Shown in pieces: positions 33,562 through 44,476 of a DNA stretch of 64,000 bases. The translations under genes were made by a program, and so were the position numbers. The notes below the pieces were generated by a model. The model had not been told where the DNA came from, did no database searches, and worked only from the letters and a program-made list of their open reading frames with translations. The stretch spans positions 62,001-126,000 of the forward strand of contig JALRMH010000067.1 of NCBI GenBank assembly GCA_026119935.1, given 5' to 3'. Each line of letters opens with the position of its first letter. Within the stretch, counting starts at the first letter, position 1. This DNA is from Endothia cerciana. Lineage: Eukaryota > Ascomycota > Sordariomycetes > Diaporthales > Cryphonectriaceae.

Positions 33562-35547
33562 ATGCCGGCGTCCAGTGACTCGTTCTAGCCGCCGACATAC
33601 CTCTTCGGCACTTCTCCTGAGGTCAGAACACCACGAGAACCACCCAAGACGGCAGGCGACGGTACTCCCTCTCCCACTCCAACCCCATCGACACAGACTG
33701 ATCCCGTCCGACGGAACGTTACTGCCGTCTCCACCTCAATCAAGTTGTCAGCGCCGCAGGAATCCAGTCCCGGACCCTCGGCGTCCAGCCCTGGACCATC
33801 CCACCCGAGACGGCACGTCGTTGACGAGGCCCTGTGCGCATTCAATCAGCCAACAGCCAGCGTCACTCAGGACAGCTTGGCCCAGCCTGTCCACCACCGG
33901 CATCACCATCGCCAACACCACGATCACAATTCTGCCTCCGCACCCGAGGACACACCGCAGTCTCCGCCGCCACGGTACCCGGCTTCCGAAGCCTCTGTCT
34001 CGACTCTCACCTCGGCCGTCCCTTTTCGTACAGCACCACCGCCTTTCTCCTCGCTCTTCGTCGCCCCCTCGCCCGCCGATCAGCCGGACGCCGTCTCCTC
34101 TGCTGTAGAGACACGAAACTCCCCGTGCCCTGATCTTGCCGGTTCCGATTCTTTCGATCTCCCAGAGTCCCACCCTCGCGAGAAAGCATCCGCTCCTGCG
34201 TACGAACCACCTGCTGCCTCTGGCTCCTCCGAACCCTCGACCGTCTATCAAGACACTGTCGCGGAAACCAAGCGTGCTCTTCCCCAGGACACAAAGGCAG
34301 AGGGCAGCTCACGCGCCAAGGACGACGAGACCGAACCGCCACCAGCATACTCGGAGGGATACAGCCCCCTCCAGTCTTTCACATACGTGATGGCTGCCGC
34401 CGGAGGAGCTTCGAGTATTATTACTCAAGTGCAACAGGGTGGTCCGCCCATCAACACGCTCGGAGGTAAGGAGCTACCAGCTTGGAGCACGGCATGGCGC
34501 GCTTGCGAAACGTATCGCTGACTCCGGTCAATCGCAGATGTCGGCGCCGACGAGACCATCTCCATGGACCTACGGTAGGTCGATTTAATACCCCGATATG
34601 TGACGACGGCTCGCGCTGACATGCAACACCAGGGGCACGCGTTTCGTTCTCTCCAGGGATGAGCTCTTGACGCTGCCGGAGTTTGTCCTTCTCTCCCTGT
34701 TCCCGAATGGGCTGTTCCCCGAAGGGCATATGGGTGGTGCCACTGAGGGAGACGCCGTTCAGGTTGATGTAGGCCAATACCATATGACCTATTCAGGCTA
34801 CCGTACACACAGACTGACGCAAGGTTCCACGGCAGTATGATCCAGAGTCTCTGCAATACATGCTCGACTTCTTCCGCAAGGTGGCATCGTCCATCCCCTC
34901 CGATACATCACCCCCCGCGTCACAAGACGGCGACGTGATGCCCATAGAACCGCTGGTGGGTGCATCACGCGACGACGCCTCCAAGAGGGCGGGCATCATC
35001 GTGCTGCGGGAAGACCTCGACTTCTACGTGATCCCGCCAAAGGCTGGCATTCAACAGGCGGAGATGATCGAGGTCAAGAGGGCCGCAGCCAGGGCGTTGC
35101 TGAAGCAGGATGGCATCTTTTCTGGGCTCAAGCGCAGTGACGAGCCAGGAACCACAGAGGCGCATCTCATCGAGATGTTGACGGCAGGGTAGGTCACATA
35201 ACCTCTAGATTGCAAAGGCCCTGATCCGAGACTCGCACTTGCTAATACGATTCCACAGCGGCTTCAACCATGATGACCAATGGGGACACCGAGCAGGCGA
35301 GCCTGGCAAGGCTGTCGTCTGCAGTCTGGCGCTGGCACGGCTGCGTAGCGACATCCGTGGAAACGAGATGGGCGGCAATAATGCAGTCGGCATGGCACAG
35401 AAGCTTCTGCTCTTCTGGCGGAAGCCAGCTAGAAGATGCTGGTGGGAGGGGGTTGAGCTCGGCGATGTGGAGGGCGTGGAAGGCAAGCTGAAGGTGTGGA
35501 TTAGGCGGGTGTGGACACTCGAGATGAGCGTCATCGGGCTGCGATGA
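33562..35547 (+). CDS. Whi2-like BTB/POZ-domain protein
   Basis: The core exons are clear: an exon ending at 34465, then 34538-34574, 34633-34768, 34836-35188 and 35259-35547. All four joints are in phase, with normal donors and branch sites. The protein has about 280 disordered Pro/Ser-rich residues, a BTB-like domain (MDLRGTRFVLSRDELLTLPE, FPNGLFPEG, YDPESLQYMLDFFRK), and a C-terminal region ending KVWIRRVWTLEMSVIGLR. This layout matches fungal Whi2-type proteins, which in yeast activate the phosphatase Psr1 and restrain TORC1. The 5' end is unresolved. The ATG at 33562 (MPAS) is followed by an in-frame TAG at 33592, which a small GT-AG intron, for example 33575-33637, would remove, giving about 551 residues. 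Confidence 0.75.
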
Positions 35548-36603
35548 TGCTGACATATTGCATGAGTAGCGGGGCGAGCGTTGTTTTTTTATTATACGGG
35601 GCAGAGATGGGAGGTTGAAGACATACCCTTTTGCTGAGCCTTCGGCATTAGTATATCAGGGTGCATTAACCTAGTAAAGCCTGGCAGCTAGTGGAGCAGT
35701 GGGGAGGCAGTTCTTATATCGTCAAGAGGTTTCAGCGGCATAATACAGATACCACTTCTTGTTGACAGCCCAGGGACACCCATTGAGACATGCGTTATCA
35801 CTTGTTCGAATTGGCAGATGAACACTGGGGCGTTCCGTGGTGAGTACTTCTGGAACGACCTGGGAATAGGTGAGGTAAATGAAGCACTTGGGTAACTTTA
35901 GTTCATCAGTACCGATGTCAACAAGACGAGATGCGGGATGCCCAAAATCCCTTCCCATGCCTTTGGGGCACTACATCTAAACCAGCCTAGGCGTGTCTCA
36001 AACCATACTAATATGGTGCTGTAGGGGCGGGTAGTGAGCAAGAATGGCGGAGGAGGTCGAGCGCGACCTGAGGGGTCGACGGTGATCTCTCTTGGCAGGC
36101 CAAGGTGGCGAACGTGAAACCACCAGTCCCTTGGATGGTGCACACATGATCAAACTGCCCATCGTGGGGATCCAGTACCCGACCATACAAGCGAGGCTGA
36201 AAGGACGTTACACCGAAGAGGCCTAGTTCCCTCGCAGTGTTGGGCAACAGTGAACACAACAGCGCCTCCGTCCTCGAGGGGTAACAGAGGGAAAACTGGC
36301 ACATGCAGCACATCTACTATTCGTGCTCACTCGTGCCTATAGTGGTAATTGACAGGAATTCGACTTCCACCTCACGCTCGGTACAGACTTATTGCAGGAG
36401 ATTATCTGATGCTCTGGCCGGGCACGCGGGGTACGTCCTTTTGTGAGGACGGCACATAGACGGTCTAGCTCATTCCTCTCAACAGGTAAGTACATGGCTC
36501 TTCACCTCGGATGGCCCCAGTTGGGAGTCCCAGCCTGTCTCTCCCCTTCGATCAAGCTTGAGAATCCCCAGATAGGCTGAGACGGACTCCCTAGGTTGCC
36601 GAC
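35548..36603. other. Intergenic region, no gene seen
   Basis: About 1.1 kb of moderately AT-rich DNA lies between the Whi2-like gene and the broken dehydrogenase. Only short ORFs are present and none shows family signal. Confidence 0.5.
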
Positions 36604-38605
36604 ATGGGACGGCTTCTTGAAGTCCTGGCTGTCACGACGGGCCCTGTCTTGTCATACGGCTCTCGTCCTAGCGCAGTCTACCATCTAGTCAGCAGCATCA
36701 TGCCCAACGGTGCTGAGCCCGTCCTACGATGCTCCAGTCGTGGGCTCAGGGTGGACCGCGCAGCTAATCGCGCAGAACCTAGTGGCGCCCCGGGCTATCG
36801 TCTTGGACGAGGACGGGGCCCTCATCGTCGTTCAGCAGGGCGTGGGCATTCTACACATGACATTCAGCGACAACGGGGGGGCTTGCCTTGTTGTCAACCA
36901 GACCAAGACCTTGGTGGACAACACGGATGTGCGTAAGCTCCTACATCCTGCCTCAAAATTTCACGGGGTCAATCTCCATGGAGGCGACAGAAGACCTTGC
37001 TTACAATCGTGATCATGTAGCCGAACCACGGCGTCCAACTGTCGGCCGATGGGGGATCCCCCTATATGCATCGACATCGAACGAAGTGTACCGATGGCCT
37101 TACAATGCCGCCGACGGAACGGTGGGGGATAGTGTCACGCTCGTTACAAATATGAGCAATACGGACGTGAGTTCGCGAAAGCTCAGCCTTCATGCCTTGA
37201 TTCATTTTTGAGTTGCGAGGGGAGCATGGTTTCGAGCAAACCGTCGGTAAAGGAGGGGTCAACAAAGGTTTTGCCACGCGACATATCGTGAGATCCTCTG
37301 CCATGCAACAGTCGAAAATCTCTAGAACCCTTCCAGGTTCGACCCTAGGATGATGTCCTACGACGAGCCTTCTGCGAGGGGTCATCCAGATGGAGCAGCC
37401 TGTTTTAGGGCAGTTTCCCATGAGCTACTGCCTTTGGGGACAATTTTTGTGCCCGGAGATTGGACAGTTGCCATGTGGGAAGTTGTGTGTGTTGACAACC
37501 AATGTTTGAGGCCCCGATCGTTGGGTCCTTGCAATGCACATGTTGCTAGTATTTGGCAATCAAACCAATGCTGACTCGACGATACCACAGCATGTTTCGC
37601 GCACCCTCCTGCTCTCGCAAAAGGCCAATGGCACCTTGATAGTCTCGCGCGGCAGTTCAGAGAATATGGACATGGTTGCCCAGCAGCTCAGCTCTGGCCA
37701 CTCTCAGATCAGGGCCTTCAACATCACTAGCTTGCCCGCCGGCCGACCGTACAACTTTCCCTCTGAGGGCAGGCTGCTGGGCTGGGGCTTGAGGAACAGT
37801 GTTGGTGTTGCAGAGCACCCGGCTACCGGTGGCATCTTCTCCGTGGAGAATTCGGCTGATCAAGCCGACCGGAACGGGGCTGATATTCATCAGGACAACC
37901 CGGGAGAGGAGATGAACTACCACGGATTCCTCAACGACTCAACAGAGGGCCAGGGGGGCAATTATGGATACCCAGATTGTTTCGCGCTCTGGGGCACTAA
38001 TATACCTGATCAGGGATCATTGACGGTCGGCAGCCAGTTCGCGTTGGATCCTTCAGACATCTTCAACGACACGACCTGCGCCCAAGACTTCGTTTCACCG
38101 CGGCTGACCTTCCAGGCTCACACGGCTCCACTGGATATACTCTTCGACGCTGATGGCGCGGTTGCTTACATCACATACCACGGCAGCTGGGACAGGACCG
38201 GCGCTGTAGGCTATAGGCTGTCCGCTGTGCAATTCAAGGACGGGATGCCCGTGCCGCCATCCGACAGCACAAACTCCACGACGGATATTCTCAGCAATGC
38301 CGACCTGTCCAAGTGTCCAGATGGCTGTTTCCGGCCTGTGGGGCTTCGCCTGGGATCGCCAAGGGCGTCTGTTCATGAGCTCCGACTCGACAGGCGAGAT
38401 ATATGTCCTGCAGAAGGCGGAGGTGACGGCTGGCGGAACAGGCACGCCAACCAGCTCGACTTCAGGGACGCTGCTCACCTCAACCTCATCGTCCAATCTG
38501 GCGCCGCGGTCGGCTAGGCACCGGCCTGGCGGCGAGGCGATGTGGCTGACATGTCTGGCCGTTGCTCTGTCGCTGGTCTGTGGCATCTTCTTTACCATGG
38601 TCTAG
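36604..38605 (+). pseudogene. Broken PQQ-type sugar (sorbosone) dehydrogenase, AA12-like
   Basis: The sequence encodes a glucose/sorbosone dehydrogenase beta-propeller with a hydrophobic C-terminal tail (LTCLAVALSLVCGIFF). Recognisable segments are GSGWTAQLIAQNLVAPRAIV, ASTSNEVYRWPYN, LLGWGLRNSVGVAEHP, GADIHQDNPGEEMNYHG, GNYGYPDCFALWG, ITYHGSWDRTGAVGYRLSAV and AWDRQGRLFMSSDSTGEIYV. Two in-phase introns are likely: 36929-37020, and an unusually long one at 37167-37590. Three frame changes remain: between the leader (MGRLLEVLAVTTG, 36604) and GTGCTGAGC at 36710, at the C run 37058-37062, and at about 38344-38347 just before AWDRQ. No GT-AG intron explains the last two. Intact members bind PQQ and oxidise sugars outside the cell. 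The gene is either recently disabled or carries sequencing indels. Confidence 0.75.
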
Positions 38606-39295
38606 TGGCGAGGTGTAAGGGCGGCTCTTGGGAGTCAATGTCAATTGACTCCTCGAGGCAACACAGGGAAGGCAATGCATTATCTGATCAAGAATGGTGT
38701 GCGGAACCAGGCTCGTGATGGTTGAGGACAAACGATTTTGACCACTCCGTTCTTCTTTTGGCCCAGTAACCTTTAGTGGCAGAGTCGTTCTGCCTGCTGG
38801 ATCATCTTGTCTGAGCAAGCTTTTGGAGCGGCGGGGTATGGACCCCCCCCCCCCCCGGCTGCGATGATGGTCAGATCGTAGCCTCACGGCGTTTCTTCGG
38901 GTTGGCTTTCATAGAAAGAGTTCATGTAGCGCCACTCGACTGATGCTAGCCAGGTTGGTCTTGTGGTTTCTGAGCATTGGGCCACGGGCGAGGAATGAGG
39001 GATATATATGCGAGTCTTGAAGCCCAGGCGGGAATGCTGTCTCGACAGAACAAACCAGTTCACTTTGCCTGCATGTCGTCGTCGAAACATATGGCTTTGT
39101 TGTCGATTTGACTTTCACGGCGACCGTTTCCTGATATCGTCAAGGGGCATCACCAGGATACATCTTCACATTTCTTGAGAGCGTCCAGAGTCCTGCCTTT
39201 TTATCGAATAGCCCGTCATTACCCGAACGCCGTGCAGCAGCCTCTTGAATGCATCGCCTTTCTCTCCCACTTGCACATGACCCTGCCCTTCTCGG
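38606..39295. other. Convergent intergenic region
   Basis: This 690-bp gap lies between the dehydrogenase relic and SEC13, which converge. It contains a run of 14 C at 38843-38856. No gene is seen. Confidence 0.5.
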
Positions 39296-40488
39296 TTACT
39301 CCTCCAGCGTCTTAACGACATCCCACTCGCCCCTCAGGTTCTCTTTCCATAGTGTGACCTTGTTATCGCCGCCGCTAACAGCAAGGACATTGCCGCTCAG
39401 GGACCAGCTCACACGCCAGACGCGGGCATCGAAGTTGAGCACCTTGGAGTTCCACTGGCCGGGGGTGGATGGGTCGGACGTCCAGATGCGCACCGTCTTG
39501 TCCTGGGACGCGCTCGCAATGTAGCTCTTCTGTAGCACCGTCGGGCTCCAGGCGACATCGCGCACCCAGTCGGTGTGGCCCGTCAGGGGCTCCCGTTCTA
39601 GCTTGTAGCTATTAGTTGCCGGATCAAAGACCCAGATCTTGACCAGGTTGTCGCAGCCTCCCGTCACAAATCGCCGGTTGCCGGTCGCGCCGGGGCCGGG
39701 GGCGCTCGAGACGATGGAGCCGGGGGTGGTGGCAGGAGCCCAGGACACCGAGTTGACGCCGAGGCCGTGGGCGGGGAAACTGCTGTGGTCGAAGTTGTTG
39801 TCCTTGAACTCGACGACGGAGACGTTCCCGTCGGACGACCCGCAGGCCAGCAGGCAGCCGGACTCGTGGGGGGACCAGGAGACGATGTTGACGGAGGCCT
39901 TGTGCAGGGCGAAGTCGAAGATGCGCTGCCAGGAGCCCTGCTGCTCGCGCCAGATGAAGACCTTGCCGTCGAAGCCGGCCGAGGCCAGGATGTTGCCGTA
40001 CTTGGGGTGCGCCCAGGATACACACCAGACTGCGCCCTCGTGTCTGTCAACGCGATACCACATAACTGTCAGCCCCAGTCCAGGCCCCGGCCTGTCCCCG
40101 TCGATGTCCCCCTTGGATTCAGACTCACCCCTTGAGTGTCTCGGTCAACCGCTGAGACTCACCCTCGATCTCGAAGATCTTGATCGTGCGGTCGGAGGAG
40201 CAGGTGGCGAGGCGGCGGCCGTAGTAGTCGAGGACAGCATCGTGCTAGAGAATAGCAGGTGGTGTCAGTGGCAGTCAACAGGAGTGGCCTTGTCGCAGCA
40301 GGCGCATCAGCCGGCCGTGGGGTCCCGGTGTAGTCGCCCAGGGCATCTTGCGTTTGGTGCCTGACGTACTATCATGTCATCATGACCAGAGTTGGAAATC
40401 ACCTGCGTCGCCTGCTGGGCCTGTCAGTCTCGAGAGCGATCTCAACCGTTCGTGTCTCGCGGGATATGGGAGCAGATCCACAGACCAT
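39296..40488 (-). CDS. SEC13: COPII and nuclear-pore WD40 protein Sec13
   Basis: Minus-strand exons 40488-40486, 40420-40370, 40244-40129 and 40043-39296 give 305 residues, the usual size of this six-blade WD40 propeller. Exon 1 is the ATG alone; exon 2 continues AQQATQVISNSGHDDMI, and exon 3 HDAVLDYYGRRLATCSSDRT. These splices rebuild the conserved Sec13 N terminus. WD-type repeats include GHEGAVWCVSWAHPKYGNIL, ASAGFDGKVFIWRE, GHTDWVRDVAWSP and ASQDKTVRIWTSD. Sec13 pairs with Sec31 to form the outer COPII cage at ER exit sites and also belongs to the Nup84 nuclear-pore subcomplex and the SEA complex. All introns are 65-125 bp. Confidence is high for identity and good for the ATG-only exon. 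Confidence 0.93.
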
Positions 40489-41575
40489 GTTGGCGGCCAA
40501 AGAAGGAGTCGATCGCGAATTGATGTTGTTCTTCGAACAGAATGCTTGCAAAGTCCGGAGTGTCCAGAAGGACAGCTAAGGAGGAGTGATAGGATTGCGC
40601 TGACGTTACTATGTAAAAGCCACCCGAGGCGTGTTTGTTCGCGATGCTGGCAACTTGAGTCAACAGCTAATCGATACCGCAGGTAACCAGGTACCTCCAG
40701 CCAGGGCTGGCATACTGCGTGCAGCCCCTCCCCCCCTGTACACAGTAGCCCTTCAGCCTGTGAGCCTGGCCACTCGCCTGCAGGAACGCCCCACTACATC
40801 TGTGAGCTGTGGTTATGTAATCCAGGGTCTCCAGTAACGCCCGTGGCCGCAGCGTTAGCAGACCGTTCAAGTCGTTGGACCTCGGCTGTGTGGCCCAGAC
40901 CACCGATCGGTACAGTATGGCGACCGCCACCGTAATGCCTCCCATGATCACCACCTCGCCAACAGATATGATCTCTGCTCTCTACATCACCGCGTGAGCG
41001 AGAACATATTCCAACCACCTTCTGCAATGACTTGACTGTGGGCGAGATACCAAAACAGTCAGATCGAAACCGAAAGAAAATGGGAAGCTGCCCTGGCTGA
41101 CCAAAACCAGACCTGGCACCCCAACCCTCCTCCTACGGCGTAGGCTTCTCTCATTGTACAGTTACTGACTGCACATTCCCACACCATTGTGATATTGGCT
41201 CTCGCCTGCTCTCGAAGCTTCTCCAGAGGGTCCCCCCCCCAACCCTTCTGCTGTTTATGGTTATTGTTGTCGACGAACAATAGCCTCTCCCACATCCATT
41301 GTCCGGGTGCTGGTCCTGCATCTCGCCAACCCTCCAACTATTTAATCAGTCCCCGTCGACCACCCAGCTATTTTAGGCAGCCTTCCTCAAACCTGCCAAC
41401 ATTGTCGTCGAGCTTGACTTTTCCAACTCGCCGTCCTACTTTTGTGTGATCCAGCTCACACAACACACCTTTTCTTTTGAGGAACCCTATTATCTCATCC
41501 TCATCCTGAGTCGTCGTGATACTCAACACTCGTCGCATCATTGACCATCATCACCTCACGCCCAACACCACCACC
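40489..41575. other. Divergent intergenic region between SEC13 and PEX20
   Basis: This 1.1-kb gap should hold both promoters. It has a C9 run at 41232-41240 and a CT-rich leader before the PEX20 start. Several short open frames cross it, none with coding character. Confidence 0.5.
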
Positions 41576-42908
41576 ATGGCCGACAACAACCTCTGTGGTC
41601 CCTCCAACCCTGCCAAGGGCTTGGTTGGTCATCTCGATCGCAACACCTCCCTCCAGCAGGATCGTGTTGTGACCACGTCGCCAGCCAGTGGCGGCACTGT
41701 ACGTTCTTTCGATTATCCATGACTTTCAACATGTCTTTCAGCCTCAACCCGGCCCTGAGCTGACCAGATCATCACAGTCCTTCCGCTCTGAGAACCAGGC
41801 CGAGCAGGCCGAGAAGGCTCAAGCCGGGGCTGATGCTGCTTTCGCCGCCTTCACCACCCCCTCACCTCACTATGGTGACACCCTTCTGTACCCACCTCGG
41901 ATTCCTCGGCCAACTCAGGGCTTCGCCAAACCCCCCACGCCCGCCCCTACCCTGAGTGGTCACACCGCCTCCTGGGTTGCGGACTTTCAGCGTTTGCAAC
42001 TGGTCCCGGGCCAGCCGGCAGCTGCCAGCGTCCTTCAGGCCCGCACCCTTCGCCCTGGTGATCAGATACCCGACTTCAACAACTCTGCCCAGGGTCCCCG
42101 CGGGGCTTTCGGGGTGGCCAAGGGTCCCTTTGTGATGGCAGTGCCCACGTCCAGGGAGCATGAGAGTGAGATCAAGAACTACATGCGATTCGCGGCTGCC
42201 GGTCCTCGTGGGCTCTTCCAGCCACCTGAGCTATCCGACTCACCGTACACCCACTATCCCGAGAATGCCACCCTTGCCAACAGCACCGAGGAGGCCCTTG
42301 AGGCTGCCTTTGCCGCCTATGATGAGGATTTCCAGGCAGAGATGGACCAGTGGATGGGTGACCACGGCGACGAGGACCTCAACAAACACGATGACGCCCT
42401 GATCGAGATTGCCTACCAGGAGTCCCGCTCCCGGTCGAAAAAGATCCCTACATTCCTCCCCCAGAAGGACCCGGAGACCAATGCCATCTACGACCGCATG
42501 CACGACCAGGAGCTGAAGAGGGCCGCTGCCCAGATCATGAACACCCTCAGCCAGAACCCCGATGAGAAGTACGGCAGGTCTTCCTTCGTTAATCTCATGG
42601 GTCGCTTGACCAGCGGCGAGGTGGTTGTCCAGGACGGACAACTCTTTGACACCGTTGCCAATCAGGTGATCGACGCCACGGCCGAGCCCCAGGCTAGTTC
42701 CGATGCGGCCCCTCCTGTTGTCGTCGTCCCCCCCGCCGTGGGCAATACCCGGCGCCAGAAAACCCCCAGCAGAGGCAAGAAGGTCGTCGACCCGGAGACT
42801 GCTGCCCAACTCGACCTGTTCGGGGCGCATCTCCGGGCCATGGCCGGTGACCAGGGCAAGGGTAAGGGAAAGGCTGAGCCCGCCCCAGAGCGTCATGACA
42901 CGGCCTGA
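41576..42908 (+). CDS. PEX20: Peroxin 20, PTS2 co-receptor
   Basis: Exons 41576-41698 and 41742-42908 are separated by a 43-bp intron, giving about 429 residues. The protein works with Pex7 to carry PTS2 cargo such as thiolase into peroxisomes. The N terminus MADNNLCGPSNP contains the conserved cysteine (Cys7) that is mono-ubiquitinated for receptor recycling in this family. A WxxxF docking motif (WVADF, residues 119-123) fits binding to Pex13/Pex14. Near the C terminus, SSFVNLMGRLTSGEVVVQDG matches the Pex7-binding segment shared with Pex18/Pex21. The middle is Ala/Glu-rich and helical. The gene has no targeting signal of its own, as expected for a cycling cytosolic receptor. Confidence 0.92.
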
Positions 42909-44476
42909 AGACGGCAAGATGTCCGACCAGACGTGGTGGGGGCGGATGTTTGGAACTTGTCGCCCGAGTGGAAGCCTCATGACCCGTCTCCCTTGGGAGC
43001 TGTATCACCCTCTCAGTCAGGGTTCCTGGCCTCGCCGTGCACTGGACTTTCTGGTGTGCGCATTATGGACCCAGGGGTGTCTGATACGAACACGGCTCCT
43101 TGAAAGCCGGAGAACTGTATGATTTTGCTGCGGAGAAAGCCACGATCGAGTCGAAGTGTTTTGCGCCTCTGGCTTCTTCCCGACCCCGGGCAACACCCTT
43201 GTGACCTGCCTCACTTCCTACACCAAGGGGTAGGATGGAGTCATGGTGGACGGGGGGTACTCTGAGGAATATTGAGGTTGCGGCCAGGATTGAATTTTCA
43301 CGCACAGGCTTGTGCGCGGTCAAAATGTCAGGCGGAGTTCGGGACGGATCCAGGAAAGGGGGGTTTCACGATACATTGTTTTCCTCAATTGAGACAGAGA
43401 TCAAGTCGCCTTGACGTATTTGCACTGCGAGGCTCTCCGACTACTAGGTGACCCTCGTCTATGCCTACAGGTGGTAGTCGGAAGGGCTGCATGCGGGATG
43501 CCTCCACAGTGAACCTCGTATCACTTCGGTGGTGGTTGTGCCATGCGGATATCAATCGAGACCTTGAAGGAGCGCACCGGGGGTCCAGATGCCACCTGCT
43601 CGGCTGGTGGCGCCGCCACCCCTCTCAGCTTTCGAGATGGGAAATGCTGACCATGGCTCGTGTGGGAAAGGTTGAGCTGTCATATCTCCCGAGGACCGAT
43701 TGTTGTTTGTTGATGTGCAGAAAGGAGAAACTAGCGTACAGACCGGTCCTGAAGGGCCCACTGAGCCAACCTCCACATGTCTTTATGGGGTTGACCGTGT
43801 AGGTTGAATCATCATCATCAAGACAATTGCACCGCCCCATCGGGTCCTGTTGGTGCTCTCTCGCAGAGGAGGTTTCGAAGCCTGGAGGGGGATCTGGATG
43901 AGTAGAGCCATGGTTATAAATAAACACCTGGGCAGGCAGGCAGTGCCAGACAGGGATGCGGTGGAGTCTCCCTGGGGCGGCGTGCACGGACCAGCACTCC
44001 GCGTGGTGTGGGAGGAAGCAGCGCCGCCTGCCCGCGAGCAAGGAAGGGACGGAGGAGCCACTAGAGCTTCGAAACAGTTACTCGGCAGATCGAAATCAAC
44101 CTCTCCCCCCGTCCTGCGCTAAACCGCGACGGCCTCCCTCCTGACAAGCCTCTGGCCCTGCAGTGTTATCGGTCGCGACCTGGTCAGCACTGAACTCGAA
44201 AGCTTGCGCGCGGGCAAACCTCCCTCCCGCACCACACTGATACGACAACGGCGGAAACGGGAGAAAAACCAACTTGGAGCCTCGACCCTGTCTGTGGTGG
44301 CGGACCAGAAGCGAGCAACCCCGGCAATTCTTGTCCTACCCTCCTCGTCCTCCCGCCCTGCCATTGCCCTCAGCACCACCCGGCTCTTGCGCCGCCGCCT
44401 ATAGATCTTCTCCGGCAGCCCAGGCACATCCACCTCACCGGCTCGCCGTCGCGGGCCACCACTCGAGATCGCCAAG
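42909..44476. other. Tandem intergenic region, no gene seen
   Basis: About 1.6 kb lies between PEX20 and CAF40, both on the plus strand. Open frames in all phases are short. The last 300 bases, with CCTC and CTCC blocks, probably form the CAF40 promoter and leader. Confidence 0.5.

Noticed and set aside
37335..37360. Possible tRNA B-box (GGTTCGACCC)
   Set aside because: The flanking T-arm does not pair well and no A-box, anticodon arm or acceptor stem could be found around it.
38297..38605. Separate small gene at the end of the dehydrogenase locus
   Set aside because: Its frame begins with AWDRQGRLFMSSDS, which is the direct continuation of the dehydrogenase propeller after a one-base frame change, so it is part of that locus.
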